Part shown: positions 16,130-26,902 of the stretch, in pieces
How the letters are laid out: each line of letters opens with the position of its first letter
Numbering within the stretch: the stretch's first letter is position 1
DNA from: Paraglaciecola marina
GTDB lineage: Bacteria; Pseudomonadota; Gammaproteobacteria; Enterobacterales; Alteromonadaceae
DNA: 64,000 bases
Direction: 5' to 3'
Assembly: GCF_004360155.1 (NCBI RefSeq)
Contig: NZ_ML178723.1
Span: 259-64,258, forward strand
The notes under the pieces: generated by a model
The model's input: the letters and a program-made list of their open reading frames with translations, nothing else
Database searches by the model: none
Told to the model about the DNA's origin: nothing
Translations under genes and position numbers: made by a program

Positions 16130-18385
16130 TTAAGCTGCATCTGCTTTTTTATTACCAGATTCATTCACTAGGGTAAGGTCTTTGTCTAATAACTCTAGGT
16201 CAAATGTAAACTCATCAACGCGAATTGCTACTTTACGTTTTTCATTGTAATCCAGCACTAAGGCTACTTCTTCAGCTGTAAGTTCACCAGCGGCGTGTAA
16301 TTTACCAACCGCATGTTCGAATGATATAAAAGGAACTACAGGTGTTTTACGAAGCGCCTTTTGTATTTTCTTAAGTTGTGGCATTACAGCATGTTTAGCT
16401 TTGAAAGCTTGCTCATTAATGTCGTTGCCATCTCCAGGAATCACTTTAATCAAATGAGTTAACTGGGCTTTAATGGTAGTGTCTTCCATCGCTGCTGCAG
16501 ATAACTCTCGTTTAAGATCATCTGAAATACCCTTAACAGAAGAGGTGTAAGTGTTTGTTAGCAAACGCATTAGGCCTCTTACTGGTGTATTAGGGAAATT
16601 AGCAATAAAGTCGTTTAACGCAGTTTCACCTTTGTTTAAACACCACTGAATGGCGTATTCAAAATAAGGTAGTGCTTCGTTACGGTTTTCAACTCTTTGC
16701 TCGTAGAAACGCACCACAGCCATTGCTGCATACATATAGCTCATCACATCACCAAGACGTGCTGACAACATTTCAGCTTTCTTTAAATCGCCACCTAATA
16801 CTAATAATGACAAATCAGCCATAGGTGCAAGTTTTGCTGCCAATGAGTTCATACGTTTTTCATATTTACTCACTTCTGGCAATGCAGATGATGCACCACG
16901 GGTAAATGGTACATAACTTTTTGCTAAGCTACGGAATGCATTTTTAACGCTAAAGCCGATAGTTTTACCTAACACTTTATTGAATTTTGCATCAGCGTTT
17001 TTGTCTTCACTGTGGATTAAGTCAACCATGTCTTTAAGGTGTGGGTGACAACGCATGGTACCTTGGCCAAATATCATCAAGCTACGGGTTAATATGTTTG
17101 CGCCTTCTACAGTAATGGCGATAGGTAGAGCGACATAACCACCTGCTAGGGTATTTTGGGGTCCACGTTGAATGGCTTTACCCGCTTGAACGTCCATGGC
17201 TGAATTAACAACTTCACGGCCAAGTTCTGTCATATGATATTTAGCAATAGCGGTTACAACACCAGGTTTGAGCCCAAGGTTCAAGCCTTCGGTGGTTAAA
17301 ACTCGCATGGCTTCTAGTACAAAGGTTTTACCGGCAATGTCTGCCATTTCTTCTTGAATACCTTCAAAGCGACCAATTGGCACACCAAATTGTTCACGTA
17401 CAAAAGAGTATTCAGCGGTAGATTTAAGAGCAGTATGTGCTGATGCAACCCCCATTGCTGGCAAAGAAATACCACGGCCTGCACCCAAACATGCTACTAG
17501 CATTTGCCAACCACGACCGATGTTACCTTGGCCACCTATGATAAAGTCCATGGGGATAAATACGTCTTGGCCACGGGTAGTACCATTGTAAAACTTCACG
17601 CCCATAGGATCATGGCGATTACCTAACTCAACACCAGGGTGAGATTTAGGAATAAGTGCACAGGTAATGCCTAGCTCTACTTGGTCCCCCAATAAACCTT
17701 CAGTATCAAATACTTTAAATGCTAAACCTAATACTGTAGCAATTGGGGCTAGTGTGATGTAACGCTTGTCCCAAGTAATACTCAAGCCTAGTACTTCTTT
17801 ACCTTCCCACATACCTTTGGTAACAATTGCAGCATCTGGGATACCGCCAGCATCTGAGCCTGCTTCTGGGCTAGTTAATGCAAAACATGGAATATCTTGG
17901 CCAACTGCTAACCTAGGTAAGTAATGGTTTTGTTGTTCAGGTGTACCGTAATGCATCAGTAACTCACCCGGGCCTAAAGAGTTAGGCACCATTACGGTAA
18001 CTGCTAATGCACCGCTTTTAGCTGCTAAAGTGGCAACTATGGTTGAGTTCGCGTATGGCGTGAATTCTAGACCGCCAAATTTTTTGGGAATGATCAACGC
18101 GAAAAATTTATTAACAGACAAAAAGTCTAAAATTTCCTGTGGAATATGTTTTTCACTTTGTAGGGCAAAGTCATCCACCATTTCAAGTACTTGCTGAACT
18201 GGGCCGTCTAAAAATGCTTGTTCTTCAGTACTTAGCTTAGCTGTAGGAATATTCCGTAAAGCTTGCATGTCAGGTTTACCCTGATAGATAGAGGCTTCTA
18301 ACCATACATCACCAGCTTCTAACGCTTCTTGCTCGGTAATCGAAATTGGGGGTAATACTTTTTTAAGGCTTGTTCTAATACTCAT
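16130..18385 (-). CDS. fadE: FadE-type acyl-CoA dehydrogenase
   Basis: This 751-residue enzyme performs the first step of fatty-acid beta-oxidation, oxidising acyl-CoA to trans-2-enoyl-CoA with FAD. The N-terminal two thirds show acyl-CoA dehydrogenase motifs (FALTSPEAGSDAGG, RSLMIFGQGTMRCHP); the C-terminal part is the DUF1974-like extension found in FadE. E. coli FadE is about 814 residues and has an N-terminal membrane region that this protein lacks. The gene stands alone, with terminators shared with the MATE gene. Marine relatives carry several paralogues, so the symbol indicates family rather than a proven orthologue. Confidence 0.85.
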   Translation of the reverse strand: MSIRTSLKKVLPPISITEQEALEAGDVWLEASIYQGKPDMQALRNIPTAKLSTEEQAFLDGPVQQVLEMVDDFALQSEKHIPQEILDFLSVNKFFALIIPKKFGGLEFTPYANSTIVATLAAKSGALAVTVMVPNSLGPGELLMHYGTPEQQNHYLPRLAVGQDIPCFALTSPEAGSDAGGIPDAAIVTKGMWEGKEVLGLSITWDKRYITLAPIATVLGLAFKVFDTEGLLGDQVELGITCALIPKSHPGVELGNRHDPMGVKFYNGTTRGQDVFIPMDFIIGGQGNIGRGWQMLVACLGAGRGISLPAMGVASAHTALKSTAEYSFVREQFGVPIGRFEGIQEEMADIAGKTFVLEAMRVLTTEGLNLGLKPGVVTAIAKYHMTELGREVVNSAMDVQAGKAIQRGPQNTLAGGYVALPIAITVEGANILTRSLMIFGQGTMRCHPHLKDMVDLIHSEDKNADAKFNKVLGKTIGFSVKNAFRSLAKSYVPFTRGASSALPEVSKYEKRMNSLAAKLAPMADLSLLVLGGDLKKAEMLSARLGDVMSYMYAAMAVVRFYEQRVENRNEALPYFEYAIQWCLNKGETALNDFIANFPNTPVRGLMRLLTNTYTSSVKGISDDLKRELSAAAMEDTTIKAQLTHLIKVIPGDGNDINEQAFKAKHAVMPQLKKIQKALRKTPVVPFISFEHAVGKLHAAGELTAEEVALVLDYNEKRKVAIRVDEFTFDLELLDKDLTLVNESGNKKADAA

Positions 18386-18682
18386 TTTGTCTCATCCGCT
18401 CATCTGACCAGTTGGAGTTATAATACTGATTTCGAGCAAAAGGTCAAAACTCTTTAATATTTTTATTTTTTATAACCTCTTAAAATTTTTAAAGTTAAGC
18501 TATATTGACGCAGCTTTGTATAGCGAAGTCTTTGCTGAAACTTCCCATGTTTATGGGTTTTTATGTAGTTAGGATATTTTATTAAAAAGAGTGAAATTAA
18601 GGCTATAAGACTTTGATTGTAAAAATATACTAGTATTTGAGGGGGCAATATTCCAAATTATATGACCAAAAGAGAGTGACTA

Positions 18683-19447
18683 ATGATTAATCGATTTTTG
18701 TGTTACTTGTTTGCTATTGTATTTTTTAGTCAGGGGGCCATAGCCAATAACGTAATTAAAGCGTGCGGCCATCATGATTATGCGCCTTGGAACGCTTTAC
18801 ATGATGATAGCATTGTAGGGCTTTGCGCTGACATTGCTACGGAATTGTATAGCAGAATAGGTTACAAAGTTGATCATAGCTATGTTGGCCCCTGGAAGCG
18901 CTGTCAAATGTTAATAGAGAACGGCGCTGTAGATATGAATATTTGTTCTTTTAAGAACATCAATAGAGCAGAGTATTCAGTATTTATGCCGAGTGCCATA
19001 GCAACCAATGAAAACGCATTATTTATAAAAGCTAACTCGACAATTGATTATCAAACACTAGATGACTTAAATGGGTTAATTATTGGAAAAGTTAGAGGTG
19101 TCAGTTTAGGTGATCAGGTTGACGACTATTTAAGCCAAAACGCTGTGGTTGCTGTAGTAGAGGATTATTCTAAGTTGTTTAAAATGCTTTTGTTAGGTCG
19201 TGTTGAGGCGTTCATATTTAGTCGAGAGTCTGGGAAAGATTATATATCTAAACATAACTTACAATACAAAATCATTGATTTGCCTAAGCCGATTGTAATT
19301 GGAAAGTTACATATATCCCTGTCTAAAAAATCTAAACACCTTTCAACAATAAAAGATATTAATAATGTATTTTTAAGCGATGACTATCAAGAATGGCAGG
19401 CTGAGTTGTTTAAGAAATACAAATTTAGCCAATTCGATATGCAATAA
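18683..19447 (+). CDS. Periplasmic solute-binding protein (family 3-like)
   Basis: This 254-residue protein has a signal peptide (about 1-21, ending GAIA) and the fold pattern of family-3 periplasmic binding proteins: VIKACGHHDYAPW at the mature start, GLCADIATELYSRIGY, and the hinge-like region TLDDLNGLIIGKVRGVS. Such stand-alone proteins in marine Alteromonadales often bind amino acids or act as sensory proteins without a cognate transporter. No permease or ATPase is adjacent. It lies 158 bases upstream of the MMPL gene on the same strand, but a functional link is not evident. Confidence 0.7.
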   Translation: MINRFLCYLFAIVFFSQGAIANNVIKACGHHDYAPWNALHDDSIVGLCADIATELYSRIGYKVDHSYVGPWKRCQMLIENGAVDMNICSFKNINRAEYSVFMPSAIATNENALFIKANSTIDYQTLDDLNGLIIGKVRGVSLGDQVDDYLSQNAVVAVVEDYSKLFKMLLLGRVEAFIFSRESGKDYISKHNLQYKIIDLPKPIVIGKLHISLSKKSKHLSTIKDINNVFLSDDYQEWQAELFKKYKFSQFDMQ

Positions 19448-19605
19448 TAGGGTAAATTAAAATTCAACTTATAGTTAAAAACTCTATATTTTAGGTTGTG
19501 TTGGTAGGCAAGTTTCGTTCTGTTAATGTGAAGTTATATGCTCAATAAAGCATTGAGCCTATTATTATATTGGTGTTCCTAATTATATAAAAGGTAGCAG
19601 CTTAA

Positions 19606-21909
19606 GTGAAAAATTCTTGGTTAAATATTTCAGTTACTCATCCTAAAATTGTATTGATGTTAGGCATAACTCTAATTGTCGCTTCGGCACTAGGTGCTAA
19701 AAACCTATATTTTAGAGGGGATTACAAGGTGTTTTTTGAGGACGACAACCCTCAAAGAATGGCATTTGAACATATGCAGAACACTTTCAGTAAAAATGAA
19801 AATGTAAGCATTATTATAGCCCCAAAATCTGGCAACGTATTTACCAAAGAAACTTTAACTCTAATACAAGAAATGACAGAACAGGCTTGGCAAACGCCTA
19901 TGTCAATTCGAGTGGACTCTCTTACAAACTTTCAACATACCTGGGCTGAAGACGATGACCTTGTGGTTGATGATTTGGTACTTGAGCCCGTTAATATTTC
20001 TGAAGATGAAATAAATAGAGTTAAACATATAGCTTTGAATGAGCCTAACTTAGTTGGCCGTATGGTGTCTGAGAAAGGACATGTTTCAATCGTAAATATT
20101 ATTATTAATTTACCTGACGGGGATCAAACGGAAGAAGTGTTTGTTATTACCGAGTTTGTAAAAGAGATGACAAATACTTTCAAAAACCAGTATCCAAACC
20201 ATGACTTTTATCACACTGGTATGGTGATAATGAACAACGCATTTGCTGACTCTGCCAAACAAGATGCGTCAACACTTATCCCCCTTATGTTTTTGGCTAT
20301 TTTGGTTATTATGTGGCTGTTGTTGCGTACTTTCGTTGGAACTGTAGCGACACTATTCGTGATAATCGCGAGTATTCTATCTACTATGGGGTTAGCGGGG
20401 TGGTTTGGTTTTTTTCTAAGCACTGCCAGCGTAAATGTACCTACTATAGTGATGACGTTAGCAGTGGCAGACTGTATTCATGTAATATCCAGTATGATGT
20501 TCTCAATGAGTCAAGGAAAAGATAAAAGAGAAGCGCTTTTATATAGTATTCACTTAAACAAAAAGCCAATCTTAATTACCAGTTTAACTACGGCTATTGG
20601 ATTTCTTACGTTAAACTTTTCAGAAGTACCTATTTTAGCTGATTTAGGTAACCTTACTGCCATAGGTGTGGTGTTTGCGTGTGTTTTCTCCCTGAGTATT
20701 TTACCCGCCATGATAGTGTTATTACCCTTAAATAAGGTCAAAGCACAGAATAGACATATAGGAGCCACAGAAAAATTTGGGGAGTGGGTTATAAGCCACC
20801 ATAATAAATTATTGCCAATTAGTTTGGTGGTGACTTTGCTGGCGATCGGATTTTCATTTAAGAATCATTTAAACGATATTGCTACTGATTATTTTGATGA
20901 TACTACTGAATTTAGGCAGTCCACTAATTTCCAAGAGCAAAACCTTAGCGGTATGACTAGTATTGATTTTGCTATCAACTCAAATATTGATTCGGGGATC
21001 AATATTCCTGAGGTTCTTATTATTGTAGAGCAGTTTAGTGAGTGGTTGCGGGCTCAACCGGAAGTGGACCATGTTTCCACAATTGCCGACACTTACAAGC
21101 GCTTGAATAAAAATATGAACAAGGATGACATGGCATTTTATAAGCTACCCGATGACCGGGAGTTGGCGGCTCAATATTTATTGATGTATGAGTTTTCATT
21201 ACCTTATGGACTAGATTTAACCAATCAACTCGATTTAAATAAATCTGCTACTCGAATTATGACCGTAGTAAAAAACCTAGGTAGTAAAGAATTGACAGGC
21301 CTAGAGTCCCGAGCCAGAACTTGGTTTGATGATAATGTTGATGACTATAGTTTAATTGTGGCCAGCCCTAATCTGATGTTCGCACATATTGGAGAAGCTA
21401 ATATGGAAAGTATGTTGAAGGGATCCGTTGTTGCTTTAATCTTGATTTCAATTTTACTGGTGTTTGCTTTGAGATCATGGCGAATGGGCATAATCAGTTT
21501 GTTACCTAACTTATTACCGGCTTGTATAGGGTTTGGAATTTGGGGGCTTTATTCCGCTGAAGTTAATTTAGGGCTATCGATAGTACTAAGTATGACGTTA
21601 GGGATTATTGTAGATGATACGGTGCATTTTTTGACTAAGTATGGCCATGCAAGAGGGCTTGGTCAAAATGCCAAGAGCAGTGTGCGTTTTGCTTTTGCAA
21701 GTGTAGGGAAAGCATTGTGGGTGACAACTTTAGTTTTAGCTGCAGGGTTTTCAGTTTTAACCCTGTCTCCTTTCGCAGTTAACTCTGAAATGGGTTTACT
21801 AACGAGTATCATTATTGTGGTCGCCTTAGTTGTAGACTTCTTATTTTTACCTGCATTCTTAATTGCGTTTGATCGCAAAAAAAATGAGAATGCCCCCGTT
21901 TTATCTTAA
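19606..21909 (+). CDS. MMPL/RND superfamily transporter (hydrophobic-substrate exporter)
   Basis: This 767-residue inner-membrane protein begins with GTG and has the RND/MMPL duplication: one N-terminal helix, a periplasmic domain (about 45-215), five helices, then a second helix near 400, a second periplasmic domain and a final five helices. The segment VMTLAVADCIHVISSMM and its second-half twin LSMTLGIIVDDTVHFLTKYGH place conserved acidic residues in the proton path. Members move lipids or hydrophobic compounds by proton motive force. It is followed at 13 bases by a LolA-like protein and then by an outer-membrane barrel, suggesting a route across the whole envelope. Confidence 0.85.
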   Translation: MKNSWLNISVTHPKIVLMLGITLIVASALGAKNLYFRGDYKVFFEDDNPQRMAFEHMQNTFSKNENVSIIIAPKSGNVFTKETLTLIQEMTEQAWQTPMSIRVDSLTNFQHTWAEDDDLVVDDLVLEPVNISEDEINRVKHIALNEPNLVGRMVSEKGHVSIVNIIINLPDGDQTEEVFVITEFVKEMTNTFKNQYPNHDFYHTGMVIMNNAFADSAKQDASTLIPLMFLAILVIMWLLLRTFVGTVATLFVIIASILSTMGLAGWFGFFLSTASVNVPTIVMTLAVADCIHVISSMMFSMSQGKDKREALLYSIHLNKKPILITSLTTAIGFLTLNFSEVPILADLGNLTAIGVVFACVFSLSILPAMIVLLPLNKVKAQNRHIGATEKFGEWVISHHNKLLPISLVVTLLAIGFSFKNHLNDIATDYFDDTTEFRQSTNFQEQNLSGMTSIDFAINSNIDSGINIPEVLIIVEQFSEWLRAQPEVDHVSTIADTYKRLNKNMNKDDMAFYKLPDDRELAAQYLLMYEFSLPYGLDLTNQLDLNKSATRIMTVVKNLGSKELTGLESRARTWFDDNVDDYSLIVASPNLMFAHIGEANMESMLKGSVVALILISILLVFALRSWRMGIISLLPNLLPACIGFGIWGLYSAEVNLGLSIVLSMTLGIIVDDTVHFLTKYGHARGLGQNAKSSVRFAFASVGKALWVTTLVLAAGFSVLTLSPFAVNSEMGLLTSIIIVVALVVDFLFLPAFLIAFDRKKNENAPVLS

Positions 21910-21922
21910 TCAGGAATATTCC

Positions 21923-22726
21923 ATGACTAACCTTAAATCTAGGTGTTGCCAATTATTAATGGTTCTATCTTTAGTACTTTTACTAGACTTCAACGTTTAT
22001 GCTCAAACTGCTGAAGAAAAAGGGCTCGAAATTGCCAAAGAGCGTAAAGCTAGAGACGTAGGTTGGGGTGACAGTTCCGCAGATGTCAGTATGATTTTAA
22101 GGAATGCTCAAGGACAAGAAGTTGAGCGTAAAATGCGTATTAAGTCTTTGGAGGTTATAGGTGATGGTGATAAAGGATTAACAATTTTTGATCAGCCATT
22201 GGACGTAAAGGGGGCTGCATTTCTAAGTTTTTCACATACCAATGAACCAGATGACCAATGGATATATTTACCAAAACGTAAACGGGTAACGCGAATTCGT
22301 TCGAAAAACAAGTCGGGCCCCTTTATGGGCAGTGAGTTTGCTTATGAAGACATGAGCTCTTTCGAAATTGAAAAGTTTGCGTTTAAATTTTTAAGAGAAG
22401 AACGTTTTGATGGTCAAGCTTGTTTTGTAGTAGAGCAAATCCCTTTGGATAAAAACTCAGGTTATACCAAACAAGTGGTTTGGCTCGATAAAAAGCATTA
22501 CCGAGTTTTGAAAATTGAATCCTATGATCGTAAAAAGAGCCTATTAAAGGAGCTAGTGATGGAAGAGTATGAGTTATATTTAAACAAATACTGGCGGCCT
22601 TTGAGAATGGAAATGTTTAATGAGCAAAATGGAAAAAGTACCGAGTTAGTGACACATAATCTCGAGTTTGGTGTGGGACTGGGTAAGGGTGACTTTGACG
22701 AAGCTAGACTTAAAAATGTTAAGTAA
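21923..22726 (+). CDS. Periplasmic LolA-like (outer membrane lipoprotein-sorting) protein
   Basis: Starting at the ATG at 21923 (CAGGA ribosome site 21911-21915), the protein is 267 residues with a signal peptide ending near NVYAQT. The mature part resembles the LolA-like family annotated as outer membrane lipoprotein-sorting protein: a half-open beta-barrel that can hold an acyl chain, with motifs DDQWIYLPKRKRVTRI, GSEFAYEDM and a late KQVVWLDKKHYRV strand. It is not LolA itself, which is shorter and paired with LolCDE. It lies between an MMPL pump gene and a barrel gene, where a soluble lipid carrier is expected. Confidence 0.78.
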   Translation: MTNLKSRCCQLLMVLSLVLLLDFNVYAQTAEEKGLEIAKERKARDVGWGDSSADVSMILRNAQGQEVERKMRIKSLEVIGDGDKGLTIFDQPLDVKGAAFLSFSHTNEPDDQWIYLPKRKRVTRIRSKNKSGPFMGSEFAYEDMSSFEIEKFAFKFLREERFDGQACFVVEQIPLDKNSGYTKQVVWLDKKHYRVLKIESYDRKKSLLKELVMEEYELYLNKYWRPLRMEMFNEQNGKSTELVTHNLEFGVGLGKGDFDEARLKNVK

Positions 22727-22756
22727 AAATCAAAATTTTGAATTAAAGGTCGAAAA

Positions 22757-23938
22757 TTGAAACTGCTCGGTGCATTTTTTATTGCAATTTACCCTATGAT
22801 TACGCTTGCTGATATTGAGTACCATGGTGATGCAGGGGTAGAGCAACGCTATTTTTTTGAAGATGCAGCTTACCCACAACAACAAAGAAGTAATTTATCT
22901 GGATACTTTTCTCCTGAGTTGTACACATCATTCAATAATGGTGATGACAGTATAGTATTGAAAGGGTTTTTACGTGTTGATCAGCAAGACTCAGAAAGAA
23001 CTCATGTGGATATTCGCGAGTTAAAATGGACTCATGCGGGTGCAGACTGGGAATTTCAAGCTGGTATAGGAAAAGTATTCTGGGGACAAACCGAATCTTT
23101 ACATTTAGTTGATATCATTAATCAAACCGATGCTGTTGAAGCGATTGATGGCGAAGACAAGCTTGGTCAACCTATGGCTACTTTTTCTCTATTTAAGGAT
23201 TGGGGAAACACCACAGTTTACTTGTTACCTTACTTTAGAGAACGCACATTTTCAGGACTTGATGGTCACTTTCGTGCCCCTTTACCAGTAAATACGGATA
23301 ACTCGCTTTATGAGTCCGATGATGAAGAGCAACATCTCGATTGGGCTGCACGCTGGGAATACTCTTTGGAAAATTGGGATTTAGGTTTGTCTTATTTTGA
23401 TGGCACCTCTAGAGAGCCTCTTTTTTTGTTAGATACCAATGAGTCCTCTGAGTCGAGCATTCAGCCTTATTATCCTTTATTGCAGCAAGTTGGTTTAGAT
23501 GCGTTGACTTTAGTGGGAGACTGGACGCTTAAATTTGAAGGTGTTCATCGTAAAATTCTCGATCAAAGTACCAGTGCTTTTGTGGGGGGATTTGAGTATT
23601 CCTTTGTTCAAGTGTTTGATAGCTTTATTGACGTAAACTGGCTAATGGAATATCAATACGACGAACGTGATACCGAGACCCAAGCACAAAATGATTTGAT
23701 GTTAGGAAGTCGTATTGTGTTTAATGATATTGATGGCACAGAAATTTTAATCGGTGCGGTTCAGGATTTAGATTATCCAAATGTTAGGTCCGGTTTTATT
23801 GAGGCTTCTAGTAGAATCAATGACAATTGGAAATGGCGTGTAGATGGGTGGTTTTTCTCCAGTGATGAACCCTCTGAACCAACCTATTTAATTCGCCGTG
23901 ACGATTACCTGCAACTTAGTTTGGAATATTATTTTTAA
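22757..23938 (+). CDS. Predicted outer-membrane beta-barrel protein of the MMPL module
   Basis: This 393-residue protein uses a TTG start behind AAAGGT. It has a short signal (about 1-18, ending TLADIEY) and a run of amphipathic strands separated by acidic loops, ending in aromatic Phe (SLEYYF), the usual sorting signal of outer-membrane barrels. The GKVFWGQTESLHLVDIINQTD segment resembles barrels that accompany RND/MMPL pumps (DUF1302-like). It is the third gene of the module, 30 bases after the LolA-like gene. It is probably the outer-membrane exit or acceptor; the cargo is unknown. Confidence 0.7.
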   Translation: MKLLGAFFIAIYPMITLADIEYHGDAGVEQRYFFEDAAYPQQQRSNLSGYFSPELYTSFNNGDDSIVLKGFLRVDQQDSERTHVDIRELKWTHAGADWEFQAGIGKVFWGQTESLHLVDIINQTDAVEAIDGEDKLGQPMATFSLFKDWGNTTVYLLPYFRERTFSGLDGHFRAPLPVNTDNSLYESDDEEQHLDWAARWEYSLENWDLGLSYFDGTSREPLFLLDTNESSESSIQPYYPLLQQVGLDALTLVGDWTLKFEGVHRKILDQSTSAFVGGFEYSFVQVFDSFIDVNWLMEYQYDERDTETQAQNDLMLGSRIVFNDIDGTEILIGAVQDLDYPNVRSGFIEASSRINDNWKWRVDGWFFSSDEPSEPTYLIRRDDYLQLSLEYYF

Positions 23939-23950
23939 GTCTCGCTATTG

Positions 23951-24094
23951 CTAGTCGTCTACCCAACGGTTCTTTATTTCTAAAATAGCTGGTAGTTTTT
24001 GTTCAAATAGGTCTACTAATTCGGGATCAAAGTGTTTGTGCTTTTGCTCTCTAATAAAGTTCATGGCTTCTTCTATTGGAATTTCTTTCTTCAC
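23951..24094 (-). pseudogene. Remnant of the C-terminus of an HD-GYP domain protein
   Basis: A GTG-initiated frame of 47 codons ends at TAG 23953-23951. Its sequence, with IEEAMNFIREQKHKHFDPEL followed by VDLF and an ILEI segment, matches the conserved end of HD-GYP cyclic-di-GMP phosphodiesterases (pattern: A-x-x-x-I-x-x-x-x-G-x-HFDP-x-L-V-x-x-F). A stop codon lies one codon before the GTG and no HD or GYP motif is present upstream, so the catalytic part is gone. It is probably a decayed fragment; an independent small protein cannot be excluded. Confidence 0.65.
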
Positions 24095-24105
24095 CGACTA
24101 ACCCC

Positions 24106-24240
24106 TTAGGCTTGTTGTGCCACCTGAAAAGCCATAAATGCAGAGAGCTCAGCAATGACTAATGATAATGTCACCCAACCTAGGTGAAATTCACCTACAA
24201 GGAATAAAATAGTCGATTGGTAGTCAAATACATTTAATAT
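24106..24240 (-). pseudogene. Possible fragment of a membrane protein
   Basis: An open stretch of 44 codons ending at TAA 24108-24106 encodes a hydrophobic helix-like segment (ILFLV, then WVTLSLVIAELSAFMAF). It lacks ATG, GTG or TTG near its start; only an internal GTG exists. It sits directly behind the HD-GYP remnant and before the esterase gene's end, so it looks like the tail of a lost membrane protein. It may also be chance. Confidence 0.25.
24181..24197. repeat. 17-bp odd palindrome
   Basis: TAGGTGAA and TTCACCTA are perfect inverted arms around a single A. It lies in the decayed region downstream of the formaldehyde genes. Its position, behind the genes on both sides, does not suit an operator of the neighbouring genes. 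Confidence 0.4.
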
Positions 24241-24251
24241 CTAGTTCATTA

Positions 24252-25117
24252 TTAAGTCTTACAAAGATGCTCTGCGTGGAAAGACAGGTGTTCTTCAATG
24301 AAGCTAGCAATAAAAAAGTAACTGTGATCATAGCCAGGGTGATAGCGAAACTCTGCTTTATAATTTATATCTTTGGCAACTTGTTCTAATGGGCTTGTAA
24401 GCTTTTGGGTATGAAAAAAATTGTCATCTAGCCCTTGGTCAATCAGCATAGGGATATGTAAAAAGCTACCTTGTTGGCGCATCAATGCACAGCTGTCGTA
24501 AGCCTCCCAATCTTTGGTGTTTGCCCCTAAATAGTGTTTAAACGCTTTTTGTCCCCATTGGCAATCACTTGGGTTAACAATAGGAGCAAAAGCCGAGACT
24601 GAACAATATTGTTTCATATTAGACAAAGCGACGATTAAAGCACCATGTCCTCCCATTGAGTGCCCTGCAATTGCTGCTTTGGGTTTGACCTTAAACTCTT
24701 TTTGAATAAGGCTTGGCAGCTCATCAACTATATAGTCATACATTTGATAATTATCTTGCCAAGGTTGCTCTGTAGCATTCACATAAAAACCTGCTCCTAA
24801 CCCAAGATCATAAGCGCCATCTGCTGCATCAGGGACTGCATCCCCTCTAGGACTGGTATCTGGCATCACTAACATTATTCCTAATTTAGCTGCTGCTCTT
24901 TGTGCCCCGGCTTTGGTGGCAAAGTTTTCATCGGTGCACGTTAATCCGCTTAACCAATACAACACTGGTAATCTTTGATTCGTGTCTTTAACTGGAGGAA
25001 TAAATACACTAAATTTCATTTCGCAATTTAGTACCCTAGAACGATGGCTATAACGCTTTTGCGTGCCACCAAAACACTTATTGGCACTCAACTCAGCAAG
25101 TTCTGTTGCAATAGTCA

Positions 25118-25118
<1 letters not shown>
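24252..25118 (-). CDS. fghA: S-formylglutathione hydrolase
   Basis: This 288-residue alpha/beta hydrolase of the esterase D family hydrolyses S-formylglutathione to formate and glutathione, the second step of glutathione-dependent formaldehyde detoxification. The nucleophile is Ser154 in GHSMGG; an oxyanion-hole-type LSGLTCTDENF segment is at about 57-67, and late Asp (QGLDDNFF) and His (GYDHSYFF) complete the triad. The start codon abuts the stop of the upstream glutathione-dependent dehydrogenase gene, with a one-base overlap at 25118, indicating an operon. Confidence 0.92.
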
Positions 25119-26254
<1,136 letters not shown>

Positions 26255-26273
26255 TTAAGTCGTATTAGTCGTG

Positions 26274-26681
26274 TTAAAAACAATAACCTAGCAGGCGAAT
26301 ATTGTCGGCCTTCCAAACTACATTACTAATTTCGTAACCTTTTAAGCATAGCTGTTCTTTTTCTAGTTTTAATTTTAAGGCGTTAGCGGCTCTATCTTCT
26401 AGATCCAGTTTAGTTTGATTATTAGCCTGAATATCTAACCTTTGATTGTCTGACCGAGAGTTAAAACTATCTTGTCTGGGCCTATCTATCTCTTGTCTTC
26501 CCTTACGCAATAAAGACTCTTGGGAGGTATTTTCCCAAGATATTCCGTATACGAATTCTGTTTGCCCATTCTCACTAATTCGGGTTTCAAACTTTTCTTC
26601 GGTCATAATAGGTGGTGCTGACCCGCTAACACACGCAATGCACCCAAAAAGCACCAGAATCATTATACAAACCTTATTCAT
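26274..26681 (-). CDS. Small predicted lipoprotein of unknown function
   Basis: Using the ATG at 26681 gives 135 residues; a TTG four codons upstream is less likely. The N-terminus is a hydrophobic signal with cysteines suitable for lipidation (LFGC at about 14, or IAC at 17). The mature part is hydrophilic, rich in Arg, Asn, Asp and Gln, with a possible helical or coiled segment in the middle and two late cysteines. I recognise no family. It lies 37 bases upstream of the formaldehyde dehydrogenase gene on the same strand, so it might be co-transcribed, though a functional link is not apparent. Confidence 0.6.
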   Translation of the reverse strand: MNKVCIMILVLFGCIACVSGSAPPIMTEEKFETRISENGQTEFVYGISWENTSQESLLRKGRQEIDRPRQDSFNSRSDNQRLDIQANNQTKLDLEDRAANALKLKLEKEQLCLKGYEISNVVWKADNIRLLGYCF

Positions 26682-26902
26682 TAAACTTAACAACCCCTGC
26701 TTATTATCTTTATTATGTTATTAATTTAGATACTAAACATTGACAGCAAACTAAGCAATTTGTGATTTGGTATTTAGCTGTATTTAACTATACCTATTTA
26801 GCTGAAAGTATAAGTTTGCTGTAGCTTAAGCATAATTGTTGCAACTTATGAAAATGTAGTATGGTATTAATAATAGATTTTAAATTGGACTAAAGCGTGA
26901 TA

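Noticed and set aside
18463-18648. 61-codon minus-strand frame between the acyl-CoA dehydrogenase and the binding-protein gene
   Set aside because: No ribosome site, Tyr/Leu/Lys composition typical of AT-rich noncoding DNA, no family resemblance.
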